The translations under genes and the position numbers were made by a program. Below are positions 50,870 through 63,404 of a DNA stretch of 64,000 nucleotides, in pieces; the stretch's first letter is position 1, and the number at the start of each line of letters is the position of its first letter. This DNA is from Stratiolaelaps scimitus (lineage: Eukaryota > Arthropoda > Arachnida > Mesostigmata > Laelapidae): assembly GCA_019614645.1 (NCBI GenBank), contig JABWDB010000001.1:5941501-6005500 (forward strand), read 5' to 3'. Under the pieces are notes generated by a model. That model did no database searches. It saw only the letters and a list, made by a program, of their open reading frames with translations, and was not told the origin of the DNA.

Positions 50870-52211
50870 AAGGGAAAATCGTTATCGTTATCTCGGTGCG
50901 CACAGAATTGGCAGAACATTCTGTGTTCTCTTCTTGTGGCGACTACACGAAGCTCGGAATCAATTGCAGAACAATACGAACTAGTAAAGCGAATACGCGA
51001 TTCGACTTTCTACTCTTATCTCTAATTAAATCCGTCCTCTCATCGTCCGTCGCGCGGGCCGTTACCACAATTATTCTTCTGTATGATGGTGACGACAGGT
51101 TTTAGTTCTAGTACGCCAAAGACGAAACTATAAACATGTGATCATGACAACAACAAAAAAAAATAGAAAGGCGAGCTTGATTTACGCGTAATTTTCAATC
51201 GGACGTAACCGGCCGATAACCGGTGACAGCGTTCGGACCCTTTATTACAATACGCATTAATGTGATATGATTCTAAAGAATTGTTTGTTCCAGAGCAACT
51301 TTCCTGGCCGCGCTAGTTAGTGATTGGACATTCGATCGAGAGGGACGCCGGGGAGGCGGGGGGGGGTCATTAGCATCAATTGGAACGGCAAATCTGTCTC
51401 GTTTCGTCGTTGTTCGACAAGATGCCGACGACGAACACAACATAGATAAAACAAGGCGTGGCCAAGTGAACCCGTGAGGAATATTCACTCCACTTCGAAC
51501 ACTCGCTGTCTGATAACAAGGAGAGAGTATACGAGATAGAGCAGCTGAATGCACGCGGCCCGCGTGTGCCTGTACGCCAATGTTACACCGATCAGAACGA
51601 GACCAAACGATCGTACAAACAGGCCCGGCAGGTAGACAGATATGATAATAGATGAACACGTGAGACATTTCAACGGCTGACGACTAGCCGAAGCGGACAG
51701 TTGAAACAGCAGCAGCAGCAACATCAGCAACAGTAAGAAGCTATAGCTGCTGTGCTGTCGATTAACTCGGAATCGACAACGAGCAACGGCTCGATACGAT
51801 GAAGCCGAATCCAGCCTCCGGTCGGCTGCAGTTAGCGTTCGGTCGGACAGTTCACGCGTCTGAATATGGGACAACAACAATCCCACATGAGATGATAATG
51901 ATTATCACGTCAAAGCAAGCATAATGTGTTATAACACAAAAGGCGACCCCGACGCTCAAAGGAGAACAGAAATGCTGAATGCTGTTGGTCATAGGATGAC
52001 GCCGGACGGACAATGGAGCAAAGTACGGGCGACTTTTATCGGTGTAATTAAATTTGATTAAAGAGAAAAACCAATTGAGGCTGGTGGCGGCGTATGCACG
52101 ATGAGCAATGTCACGATTTGTTGCGAACATTGAGAGTTTCTGCTATGGATCATTTTCGACTGAACTTTGATTGGGAATTACAGGGCCACGGTAACTGTTG
52201 GTAGTCGTGGA

Positions 52212-52213
<2 letters not shown>

Positions 52214-52272
<59 letters not shown>

Positions 52273-52282
52273 ATTATATATA
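52214..52282. repeat. (TA)n microsatellite, interrupted
   Basis: About 69 bases of TA with two TTA phase slips near the right end. Confidence 0.95.
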
Positions 52283-53440
52283 CTGGGTGTATCAGTTCAC
52301 CAGGTAAATCCTTCTACGATTCAAAGAAAAGGTATACTTATAACACACTCGATAGGAGGCATTTAGGAATATGAACGACTCACTAATAGTGAACTAGGAA
52401 ATAACAAGAATAATTAAAATCACTCATTTGCATGCGTTTTCCTTGGATGTCCTTTGAACTAACAACAGTATAACTCATTACCTGGGACAAACTAGTTCAG
52501 TGACGCCAACTCCCTAGTAATTCACCTGCGTCGGACAGTGAGCTCTGATCCGACCCCTTCAAAGAGCCTCGGATCTCATGATTGGTTCGCAAACTCCATA
52601 TCCCCAAGTGGACTCACAATTTCCGCTTCTCTCTATGAACTAGCACCACCTCACGAGCCGGTTATCAGGACACATCCATTTAGAGGTTATATGCCATTCA
52701 TAGGAAATGAAGACTTGGAAAAAGGCCGGAGGCACTGTATATCCAAATTAAGGCTCCGCACCGAGACTAAATCAGACAAAAGAGACTACTGAGTCCTACA
52801 GTAGCTACACCGAACTCTACGAGATAAAACATGGGGCCCCGATGATGGCGCGATGCTTGGACCAACTTCGCCCGCCAGCTGACGTTCACTGCTTGTAAAT
52901 TATATTGCGCTAGCACTATCGCCTCAATGAATAATACTAATAATGACTTAAATGAAGACATTTGTGTTACATTATAGAAAATTTCCTTTGATTCTCGCCA
53001 GCAACAGCATAGATATAATTCATCCTCACTATGAGCATGATTCCTCGTCGTATCTTGTGATAGAAGCAAGCAAACAAAGATTGCCCATTCGACTCGCGAT
53101 ACCTTTTCTTTGATTTTTGAAATATTACTGATGGCCTACTCCACAATATATATAGCCATACACTAGCACAAATACATAACTACTTGAAACACCGTGTTTT
53201 TTTTTACAATATATCAATTGCTTAACGCCCGCTCGACAGCAACGGAGAACTACGTTACATATGACGATAGTCATGCCCGGGCATGTAGCAGTTCTCGTCG
53301 AGTCAGCAGCGTTCATTTCACTACCACCGTCACCACAGACGACTGGATCAAGAGTCATCTCTCTCTCTCCCTCTCTCGCTCTGTTCAGTATCAATAAAGG
53401 TACCACTAAGCGCAATCGGCGCCACCACATAAAGCAAGGC

Positions 53441-54060
53441 TAAGAGGTCCTTGAGAGACCAGGAGGTCGTCGCTGTCGCTAGGCCCCCAGGCAAGAAGCA
53501 AGGAAGGAAGGAAGGCAGGCAGGCAGGCAGTCAGCCCGCAAAATGGTGAACCAGCGCCGACAGCGGCCAAGCAGCAGCAGCGTGAAGCTGAAGAGCTGAA
53601 CCTCTTACTCGCGTCTGGTCTTGACCTGCCCTATCCTGCTATGTCCTGTGTCTGCGCCTACGCCTTTGCGTGCGGTCTCAGATGTGTACCAAACACACTG
53701 GTCCAAACACGCCTGCACCGGTTTGCTGAGACGACGGCAGCAGACAGAGCACAACTACGACGACGACGACGACAACAACAGCAGCAGCAGCATGCCTCGC
53801 TCAGCTGAAATACGTGGTTCCTGCTGCGTGGGCTAAGCGTGGGCCACCTCTGCGGCGGCCCGCTCCTGCTCGGTCGCTGTCGTTCGGAGCATATGATGCC
53901 CCTTTGCAGACACAAGAAAAGGAAGAGGCTTTGCGGTCGCTGCTGCTGCTGCTGCTGCTGATGGCGGGTAGTGTTACCATTGCAGCTATTGTAGTATGGG
54001 TGGCCGGCGCCGCGTCCGCTGCCACTATACAACTGCTACTGCCACTGGCATGCTAGCAAC
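53441..54060 (+). repeat. GGAA/GGCA and CAG-rich segment
   Basis: GGAAGGAA runs pass into a GGCA array (about 53,501-53,530), followed by CAG, ACG and GCT triplet runs up to about 53,962. A very short frame (53,543-53,599, 18 codons) starts in a good context, CAAAATGG, and encodes a basic Ser-rich peptide. It could be an upstream ORF in an untranslated exon, or chance. Confidence 0.5.
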
Positions 54061-57000
54061 TGTATGAGAGAACAATGTTCCCATGAGAAGAATGAGAGCC
54101 GACTCGCAAAAGAATAGAGATAGTGTGTGAGAGAACTGAGGGGGGGGGGGGCAGAGAGGAACGTTCCTTCATATATCGTCTTATAGCTAGAGCTTCGGTG
54201 GGTGGCTGGGGAAGGGATCTGGGTGGGGTACGCGTTCGGTTGGAGGTGCTCTTTAAGGACGGCTTCATTTCCTGTCCTCGTCACATGCGGACAGAGGACA
54301 ACTAAACGAGAGAGATTTTGTGAAGGGAGAAGACACAGACGGAATAGCAGCTGCACCAGGAAAAGACACCAGAAGCTGGAATGAAAGACATCACTCCCTC
54401 CACCGCCTTTATTCAACACGGCCACCGCCGCCAGTACCACCGGCATCGTCATTCTCGTCCTCGATCTGCGCCCACGAGTAAAATACATCGCAGGCTCGCG
54501 CACTTTCGACCCTCCTCTCGCCAAGTGGATAAGACGCTACGAACAGCTACCGCTTAGATCAACCCTCATACAAACTAACCCAGCAAGAAAATGATCACTA
54601 TTATTATTGTTGTTTTCTACAAAATAATGACGGATTCTCCACACATACACCCTTCCCTACCGTCTACCTGTCCACAAGCGTTGTCAGAATATAGACCGGA
54701 GATACCCCTTGCGGCTGTCGCCTGACACATCATGTTTTCTTTCCGATGAGAAATCTGTGCGGTTGAATCACTGCTAGCGCCCATAAACATAAAGCCAGCA
54801 ATTTTCCGAGGAAGCACGCAGACGACCTCTAAAAAGCTATGAGCACCATAATAATTAGAGGCTCAAGCAAGGACAGCCAAAGGGCGGCGGTCGGTGAAAA
54901 AGTAAATCCAAGAAAATATCTGAACCAAGCGAGTAAACGAGCCGCTGAATGAGCAACCCACCAAGGCAGTCCACAGCGGCGGAACCACGCCAGTCAAACG
55001 GGGACAAACTACGGCCCTCCGTCGGTATCAACACCGCCACCCCTTTCCCGAGCAACTTTCGTCTGCTAATCATCCTGCCAGTTGCAGAAGTCACCCAGAG
55101 TTGAAGAGATGGATTTTGCTGACAGCGGCCCACATCCCATCCGGGTCGATTGCTCGCTTTCTTGGGCAGACAACAGCCGCTTCTTTTTATTATTATCACA
55201 AACAAACTTTACATCGCCGCTGCCGCACAGAGACGATGCCGCCACCAGGTATCCTCGTCGTCGTCTGCTATTTTTTTTTTTTTGGTTGTGGGTAGTTAGA
55301 TTTTCTTGACGCCGACATCGCGGACGGACGAACGGGGACATAGAGAAGCAAAAGGTCGTAGCGAAAAGATTAAATAAACAAAGGCATAACTAGCGGACAG
55401 AGGCAACGATAACGACCATGAATGAGCTGGATCACAATGTTCGCCCTAGAGGCTGAGTACGAAGCTGAGTTTGTCTCTTGGTGGAGGTACACCTGTAATC
55501 CACTGTGAAACATGATAGTACTTACACGGAGCTCGCTTGTCTGTTGGCACACGTAACATCGGCGTAAAGAAGCCTCACAACCACGATATAATTATTTTAT
55601 TATATTACATCATATTAATGCCACACAGAGTAAGTTCTCGGTTCCTCGCTCGAAAACTCCCGCTCACGGATGCTTGGGGGTATTGAAGTTGGGTGTCGTT
55701 TTTATCATGAGGTACATATACTGGACTTCGTTCCTTACAAGAACTATAAATTTCTCAGATATTTAAATAATCATTGACGTCAACGACGCCGCCTCGTCGC
55801 TCAACACTGTTTACTCCCTGAAGAGTCGTTCGGTACTTCAGTGCATTAATCAACCCCCAGGGGTGTCCACCAACCCCCGACTTCGCTCTGCGCCACTCGC
55901 AGCCCTGACTTCGCCCCCTCGTGATTCATTCCCTCTCTAAGTCACACTTTACCAGCTTTCTTCCACATGACTTCGAACTGCTTAAGCCATGCTCGGACAC
56001 TTTGACCATGCTTCGGAAACATGGACCACTTTGAACTAAATTGCACCCTCTCTCTCTTTTCCTATGTATATATATATATATAAACGACGTAAAAGTCTCG
56101 CCATACATATATATATATCGTGAGGCTTTTATGTCTTAGAGGAGCTCTGTGGGGTGAAGGCCCTAAAATGTTCCGGTTTAAAGTCACCCATTCCTCTCTG
56201 CGTATCGCCTCTGTTTCGTTGTCACACCGTCTTGCGATAATTAGGCGTGGTCAGCTCAGCATCACTGCGATCAGTTCAACTGATGATTTGAACGGGTTTC
56301 GGTCAATCCGTCTAATCCAACGAGACAATGAGGCCACTTAAACTGTAACATCTCGTGGCTCTCTCTGTGTATTTGTATGTCAGCTGTTTACCTTCGGCTA
56401 CACTCGAGTGTCTCGCGAATGTGTACGCACTGCAGGGGACAATTTGGAATTACCCATCGTTGGATTTACGAATTGTGATGACACTCTCATAGGTTGACAT
56501 ACGTAAACTGTAGCCAATGCGACAATAAACTCCGGCTGTCAATAACACTCCTCCATGACAGTCAGCGTCTCTATAGCATCAAAATATCACAAGGCCGTAT
56601 ATCCGCCTCCAAGCGTTTCGCTGGATTCCGCTTCCATTGCCAAATGATGCCATCCGTTCGAACGTCTAGCCTTGATCTACAACTAGACAATACAAAATAT
56701 ATTGAAAATCTTACGAAGTGGTTTCGAACAATAAGTAACTTGGATCCAGCGTCGGTCATCGGAGTGTATATTATACCTTCACAGGTGGTCATTCCTTCGG
56801 CTGTTTTGAATACAGATATTTCATCAGAATATAAATTGTAGCCGCCATAATATTTCGCTCAACACGGCCTGCCAAGAACTGCGTAAAATATCCGCGCCCA
56901 TATATATATATATATATATATATATACATGTGTGTGTAGTGCACACAGTTCTTCACAACCCTTCTATCCTATACAATATCGTACTATAAATCATTTTGTC

Positions 57001-58574
57001 GCATTTTCCTCAATAAAGAGATATTTCACAATGAAATATACATATTCCTCTCAGGTCAGAAGCTAAGTGTAACCAATTGCGATCAGCACTAGGTCAGTTC
57101 ATATACAATAATGCCACCACCAAACATGACAATAAGAACAATTCTAACGTTCATGAACATTAGAATAAAAATAAATGAAACACAGACAAAGCGGTCCATA
57201 TCCGTAATTATCGACCGATTGGATTTTGCCCTCGAATCGTACAATCAATTTCTCGGTATTGGAATTGAACAGATTTACCACCACGGCCGGTGCAGCAGTA
57301 CTCTGCTGAGAGTAGCACGCCTAGAATCCGTTCATCGACCGTTCATCGGCACATTGCATGACCCTAATCATAAGCTATTGCTTCTAACCTATATTAGCTA
57401 CTGCAGTCGTCCAGCGAGCTGAGCATATCGACGGAAGATAAGGGGTGACATTGCACAATGAGAGCAACGAATAAGCACCTACAGGAATAAGCTGCCTTCA
57501 CGCATGAGGAGTACGTTGGTGAACCATTAACGTTACAGGAGTAGCATTTTCATCTGACACGAGGCAGCGAGATGTCCTTGTGGTTATGCTTAAAGGTTCA
57601 GAGAGGACAGTCGCCGAGGGGACCAGATGAGGGTCAGCGCCAGACAATGTAGTAATCGTGTTTTCCAGTTACGCTATATCTTCAATTCGGTCGGTCGTAC
57701 GTAAATATTATATATTGCCGTCGGTAATAAATAACCCGTCGTCAAAAGTATCTCATTACTCATTTTCAGTTAAGCGCCGTTCGAATTCATTCGGTCGGAC
57801 TTCGTACGTGCGACGAAAGCTATGGAGAGGTTGATATGGTGGGCGGACGAGGCGGGTGGCCATCACAAACAAACACCAACACACCCACAGAGAGAGAGAT
57901 AGATAGAGAGAGACGGCGTGAGAGCGAATACAGCCTCTTTCACCCATTTCAACTACTGCTCGCGTCTCCCCTGCCCACTGTTGTGGACCGCTCGGTGGCC
58001 GTTCACAATCATTCACTCACTCATTCAGTCAGCATAGCCGAGGGCCTCAGCTCACTACCTCCTCGTCATCATCTCGAGCAGATGCTCGGTCCCACGCCCC
58101 TGAAACCCTGGAGCCGGACGACGGGGCGCTTGCACCCCCCGTAGAGGGGCTATCTCGAAGTCGCTCCTTTCCCTTCGCAACACCTCACCACGACGGCTGC
58201 TGCATTACGATTACACTACGGTTTGCTATGACGATGGCAGCGATGGTAGATGTATTTATGTACCCTCTACCTGGCTACCGCTGTATCTATGCACCATCCG
58301 TCAGAGGAAGAACTCGGTTGATCCAAAAGCATTTGTTAACAGCGTTTTCCTTCCCTCAGCCAAGCGCCCCCTGACGCAAGAACGGCATCGCAGCAGTGCA
58401 TGCACGTTGGCTCCTCCCAGGGCCCTTGGCTCACCTCATGTGTAAACTCCCTATACATGTATGGCTCATCTCCCAGGCTTGGCCCCTGAGGCCCCTTTGG
58501 CGCATTAGACACCTTCAGCTCGTATACACTACAGTTGGTGAGGGTTGATCACGCATGATAGAAATTAAGGAGCG
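54061..58574. other. Non-genic stretch
   Basis: It has a G run near 54,140-54,150, a T run near 55,270-55,283, (TA)n at 56,901 and a GA-rich run near 57,891-57,915. Nothing else recognised. Confidence 0.5.
56901..56926. repeat. (TA)n microsatellite
   Basis: TA array of about 26 bases followed by CATGTGTGTGT. Confidence 0.95.
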
Positions 58575-58931
58575 ATGGCCGCCGCCGCCGCCGCAGCAGC
58601 AGCAGCGCTCATCATTGATGGCAGTGGTTCGACTCGTCGACATACGCGAAATCGTTTTTCGCCCGACAGCCCGTGTACATCTGTGTGTGAGCACAATGAA
58701 GTTCCAAGACTCGACTTGAATTTAGGTTTCAGTCCAAAAGCCCAAGAAAAAATTCATAATCCAATTAATGCAGCGAGCTGCATGATGGTCGACTCTCGTT
58801 CGACAGACGAACATCCATATTTGTGTATCAGTGAGTGCGATTTATACGATCAAGGTGAGCCCTTCGACCAAGCTGTCTACTCGAACTGGCCGCACAATTC
58901 TGCCGACTCTGTCTCCGCAGCTGCCCGCTAA
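58575..58931 (+). CDS. Uncharacterised 118-codon open frame, status doubtful
   Basis: It starts in a reasonable context (GAGCGATGG) with a run of about ten Ala encoded by GCC/GCA triplets, then SGSTRRHTRNRFSPDSPC and a polar, fairly acidic C-terminal half with several Cys. I do not recognise a family. No intron borders or poly(A) signal support it. The alanine run may simply be a triplet repeat. It is listed because its composition after the repeat is less biased than the other frames around it. Confidence 0.2.
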   Translation: MAAAAAAAAAALIIDGSGSTRRHTRNRFSPDSPCTSVCEHNEVPRLDLNLGFSPKAQEKIHNPINAASCMMVDSRSTDEHPYLCISECDLYDQGEPFDQAVYSNWPHNSADSVSAAAR

Positions 58932-59111
58932 CAAACATAGAGGATAGAATAGTGTTCCACTACAGTCGATCAATAGATACATCTAGATTAGAACGTACAC
59001 GCACGCACACACACATACAGCCAGAGGCGTTCGTCTTCACCCCAGTGACCATCTATCCGTTGGACAAGGCGTTCAGATCAGTAACGTAGCAACGAAGAAA
59101 ATGGCGAAGAG
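58932..59111. other. Short non-genic stretch
   Basis: CA-rich run near 59,001-59,015; nothing else. Confidence 0.5.
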
Positions 59112-59627
59112 TCAGTGATGATGATACGCCACGATAATGCCTCCGAAAATAGTGAGGTTCACATCCGATGTGATGGCCCCCATCCCATCTGGTGACCATC
59201 TGTTCGACGGCTGGCACGTAGCGAATCGCCGAATATTTTTCCCTGTTTCGAGCAGCCACTGGCGGCGACAAGTCCTAGTAGAAGTACGACTCCGGAGTTC
59301 CGAGTGCGTGTACGAGACGTCCGAGAGCACCGGCACACTCTCTTCTGTTTGGATTCGCCAGAAACAATAAGCCAAGGTTGGGATGCGCCGTTCGGTGGTA
59401 TCGTGCGACCCGAGCGTATTTTGCCAATTCAGACCCAAACCGCTCTCCCGGTTTGGCTCGTCGTACCAGCCATCCCACAGCAAAGGCAACGTCGATCGTG
59501 GGCGAGAAGGATAGATCTTCAACCGTTCGCCATTCGTTAGAGACGTTGCTGTCAGCGTTACTTCAGCGACTTCAATTCGGCACAAATCGATGAGGGGAAA
59601 TACATGACACGCTGCCTCTCTGCCCAT
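59112..59627 (-). CDS. Uncharacterised 171-codon open frame, status doubtful
   Basis: This is the longest minus frame to the right of the msn exons. Long frames also exist on the plus strand here (59,137-59,370; 59,304-59,540; 59,378-59,593), so the segment is generally poor in stops. No family motif is seen. It might be an exon, a transposon relic or chance. The coding strand cannot be decided from the sequence alone. Confidence 0.2.
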   Translation of the reverse strand: MGREAACHVFPLIDLCRIEVAEVTLTATSLTNGERLKIYPSRPRSTLPLLWDGWYDEPNRESGLGLNWQNTLGSHDTTERRIPTLAYCFWRIQTEESVPVLSDVSYTHSELRSRTSTRTCRRQWLLETGKNIRRFATCQPSNRWSPDGMGAITSDVNLTIFGGIIVAYHHH

Positions 59628-59810
59628 TCATATGTTCGTGCAGACGAAGCTTCTGCTGTTACTATAACTGCTGCTGCTGCTATTGGTGCTTCTGCACTGC
59701 AGCAGCTAAATAAACAATAAGAGGAGAACGGTAGATATACAGAGATAATTCGTATACATATCCCTATACCATACCGGCAATCTCACAGCAATTGTCGATC
59801 GAACGAACCA

Positions 59811-59834
59811 ATCATCTCGTCATAACGAGATGAT
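59811..59834. repeat. Perfect 10-bp inverted repeat
   Basis: ATCATCTCGT, four bases (CATA), then ACGAGATGAT. Confidence 0.95.
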
Positions 59835-61199
59835 CGGCCTTGCTGGAAAAAAGAGTCGCAGATGAAGATACGAGATCAGCGGATACCTAGTATTTGATCG
59901 TCACGCAATGACACAATACAAAGCAAATAAATCTCCATTATCGACCGAGAAGCGTGATAGAATCAAATGTATATATATATATATATCTATTCAACATTAG
60001 ATACTATATTAGAAACTAATCCGATCTACATTATTATCAACGCTCAATGCGAGCGAACCGAGAAAGCAAAAAAAATGAAGTGTGTGAGTGTCAATCAACC
60101 GAATCAATTCGCACTGGAGAGCAAATGATGTGTCGCTTTGAAATCTAATCACAGCATATAAAATACAACTGTGCACCGTCCAATCTGTGCGAATCGCCAC
60201 GGAAGAAAGCAAGTATTTCGACTCTTCTTTCGGCCATCTCATCTACTCGCGTGCAACAACTAACGCTGTCGATTTCTTGTATTAGTAACGAACATGTTGT
60301 ATTGGGAAAGTGTGTTGTGCATCTTGCAGAAAATCGTTCATGACAATGCCGATATGATCGTACGCATACCTGATCCCATACCATGGTTCGCCGTTACAGG
60401 GCCCAGCAATCAACGGCGGGCTAGCCAGCTACATGAATCCGGTGAAGTGATCGTGCAATATCATATTGCTATATTTCGTCGAGTTCGTCTCTCTCGTCAT
60501 TCTCTTCTCGCCACGGTTCCCCGCAAGAACAGAGCCGAATCGTCGAACTTCGACAGCGAGCAGCAGATGTCAGATACGCCACAATGCCATAATATCATAC
60601 ATAACGATGACAACAAAAAAAAAAGGGCCTCTCAACAAAATAGCCACGCAGTATCTCCAATTCAAAAGCTCATAGGTATGTGAGTGGCCAGCAAAGCGCT
60701 CTTTTTGGCAGCGGGAATCCGTTCAGCTTTCACTTTAACCCTTTTCTAATCCCCGACTTGCTGGTAAGCAATACGCCTGTCACGGGGAGGGGGGGAGCCA
60801 AACAGACGGCGGAACGGTATGTCAGTGAGACGCGTCAATGTTCGAATACAACAGTAGTAGCAGTAGTGAATCTTCGACACGGCACTTTGCGGCACTAACT
60901 AATTTCGTGTCCCATTTTTTTCTCTTGTTTAACGTAACCGACATCGTTTGAGTCAAAAATTCGCTCACAGCTTTGAATTTGGGAACCTAGCCTCATTGGT
61001 AGCACAAACAGCACTCGTCATACAGGTTCAGGACATTTTGAAATTTGCCTGTGGGTGGTCATATTGTCGATCATAACACACATAGGATAATCTTGTCCCG
61101 GTCACCACACACCCAAATCGAGTCCCCAGACTGCCGCTATTTAGGTATGGTATTATGATAAAACGCTATAGTCGTCAGTATTTGCGAGGGAGTGTGCAA

Positions 61200-61222
61200 T
61201 ATATATATATATATATATATAT
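61200..61222. repeat. (TA)n microsatellite
   Basis: TA array of about 23 bases. Confidence 0.95.
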
Positions 61223-62755
61223 ACATTTCACACCCGTGATAAGGCACTCCCTGAAAACCGGTCCGAACTAAGTAAAGGGCGCTCACCAAACAACTCAAAG
61301 GCGGTTGCCAGTCATGGGTAAAGCAATGGCCAGCGCGACTCTAAGTAAAGTTTCTTCGCCTGACGCTCAGCCAACATTTACGGTCCATGCTACAGCTTTC
61401 AGCATTGCTTCACAGGACTCGACTCTCTCTGCAGGTTGCAGCTGATACAGGTCACACTTCTATCATCGCCGGATCTGGCCCTTCTCATCGGCAAGTGTCA
61501 GTATTTTGCCGGATGCAGATATCGTCAATCTGTGAAGGAGGACAACGACCAACTGGAGATCTCCACGAAGTGTCGACGTCTCCTCTGTAATAATATCGAT
61601 AATCTTTACTTGGTATCCAGAGCGCAGGACACAACACGCTCGAGTCACATACGCATCGAGTATCTGACACATTCCGCTGTTTCGTCCATTGAACGAGTGC
61701 AAACGACTCGTTCTTACTAATCACCGTGCGACTCATCCGGCGAGATCATCAGCGAGCTCTAAACACCGTGTGACTTCAGGATCCAGGCGGCGTGTTTTGG
61801 CATTACCTCACCGTTGATGTATTGGAAAATAGGTTTGATCTCACTTAAGGCTCGATTAGAGGTAAATCCACTTGTCTGTGAACATTTTGGTGACAGACGA
61901 TTGACGTCTGACATTTACGTTGCGCAAATGGCAAGAGAATCTGAAACGTGGTTTTTGTTTCTGTCACAAAATTCATGGTAAACAATATGGGTACCAGCGG
62001 TAATGAACAAAAAAATGTAGCTTTACCTTTTTGAAACAAGTCTCGTCTCATTCCGGAAAGTTCGGCACGGCCATATCGGAACATAGGAGCGGTAGCGACA
62101 TTCGGCGGCGCCGGCTTTATCTTAAACGCAGTATAGCTACCGCCCGGTGCTATGCTCATCCATTTCTAAGAACGTTTCCGCTTCCAAATAATCTTCCACT
62201 TGAAGGAGAAGAACTCTCGAGGTTCTTTTCCAAGAAAGTGTTTTGGGCATTTGACGCCCGGTGTTTCCGTACCCGCCTACGCCCCCATTTTGAATTGCTC
62301 TATGCCATCATTTCAGTCACCGGTTATTATCCTTAATACATCTGCGGGGCGCTAAGGTTTCGTATGGGCGAGAGCTGATAGACCATCACATGTCGTCCAC
62401 TGCGGTAACCGCATGCCGACCATTTATGGTAGTTAGCGAACAATCTGGATGGATTCCCCTTAGTTAAATTCTGCACTCCGTGACAACGGATTCCAATTGC
62501 ACGACTCGGTCAAAATCGACCTTGAAGCGCCAGCTCGAATAGACCGACAGCATGTTGGACCTTTCCTGGAACAGGATTTTTCAGGATTCGAGATTGCACC
62601 CATGGTTGCAGCTATAACACAGACTTTTAGGAGTCTTAATTACCCATTTACGATTCAATTGTTATGGCCGTCAGCAGAAATAACACAACTGGGACGGCTG
62701 CGACCATCTACGATAGTTGATCAGATCACCATCGAATTTCGCTATTTTTTCTTAG

Positions 62756-63232
62756 TTGTCCATGTTCACAATGAACGGCTTCACCACTGCAGGGCGCAAT
62801 GCTGGAGGAGGCTTCCTTGGGAATCAGCAAGGTTCATATCATATCATATATTGGACACTTATAATGTCTCATAGGTACAATCATTTCAAGCCGATGAGCA
62901 ACAACAAGATTACATTAATACTACTATGTCTCTATGGGCGAGCCACATTCATAGTTCAGTTGATTCATTCAGCCGGAATTAGCGCACACGCACGTCAGCT
63001 AAATGAAACGACATCTATATATATCACTACGCCACCCGGTTCACTTTGTCTAGAAAATTCTATCTGGAAATCTGAACTAATACTTCCCATCGGCAATTAT
63101 CTGTTAGGTTTGGATGCTCGCCGCAAGAAAACCATGCGACCAAACTGCGTCAACGAGCTGAACGACATTGCACCAGCGTTTGCAATTCAATCCAGCTACG
63201 GAATAGAGTTCGCTTCAGCAGGCGAATGGTGA
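62756..63232 (+). CDS. Uncharacterised 158-codon open frame, status doubtful
   Basis: The first part reads MNGFTTAGRNAGGGFLGNQQ (from the second or third Met), a Gly-rich start that would suit an N-terminal exon. The rest is hydrophobic and unremarkable until a basic RRKK segment. A CAAG|GTTCAT after the Gly-rich part could be a poor splice donor. I do not recognise the protein and give it as a weak candidate. Confidence 0.2.
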   Translation: MSMFTMNGFTTAGRNAGGGFLGNQQGSYHIIYWTLIMSHRYNHFKPMSNNKITLILLCLYGRATFIVQLIHSAGISAHARQLNETTSIYITTPPGSLCLENSIWKSELILPIGNYLLGLDARRKKTMRPNCVNELNDIAPAFAIQSSYGIEFASAGEW

Positions 63233-63368
63233 TAACTGCGCCATGGCATGATGCGATGCAGGTTCTTGCCTTTCAATGACCTCAGCGTGATCAACGGCTG
63301 CGAGCCAAACACTCCCTGAATTAAATCGCGAATCGCATTCTGATCAGCACAGGATCACACGATATATA

Positions 63369-63404
<36 letters not shown>

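Larger units (their letters stand above)
49601..53440. other. Non-genic stretch
   Basis: Four (TA)n arrays (50,016; 50,364; 50,840; 52,214), a CT run near 50,168-50,186 and CAG/CAA runs near 50,606-50,625 and 51,708-51,733. No gene recognised. Confidence 0.5.
59628..62755. other. Non-genic stretch
   Basis: It starts with CTG runs (59,668-59,682), then the inverted repeat at 59,811 and (TA)n runs near 59,970-59,985 and 61,200. Open frames near 60,294-60,683 and 61,387-61,736 show no family signature. Confidence 0.5.

Noticed and set aside
61463..61702. Minus frame with KILTLADEKGQIRR, considered as a WD-repeat exon
   Set aside because: No WD or other family signature, no partner exons, and opposite-strand frames are equally open.
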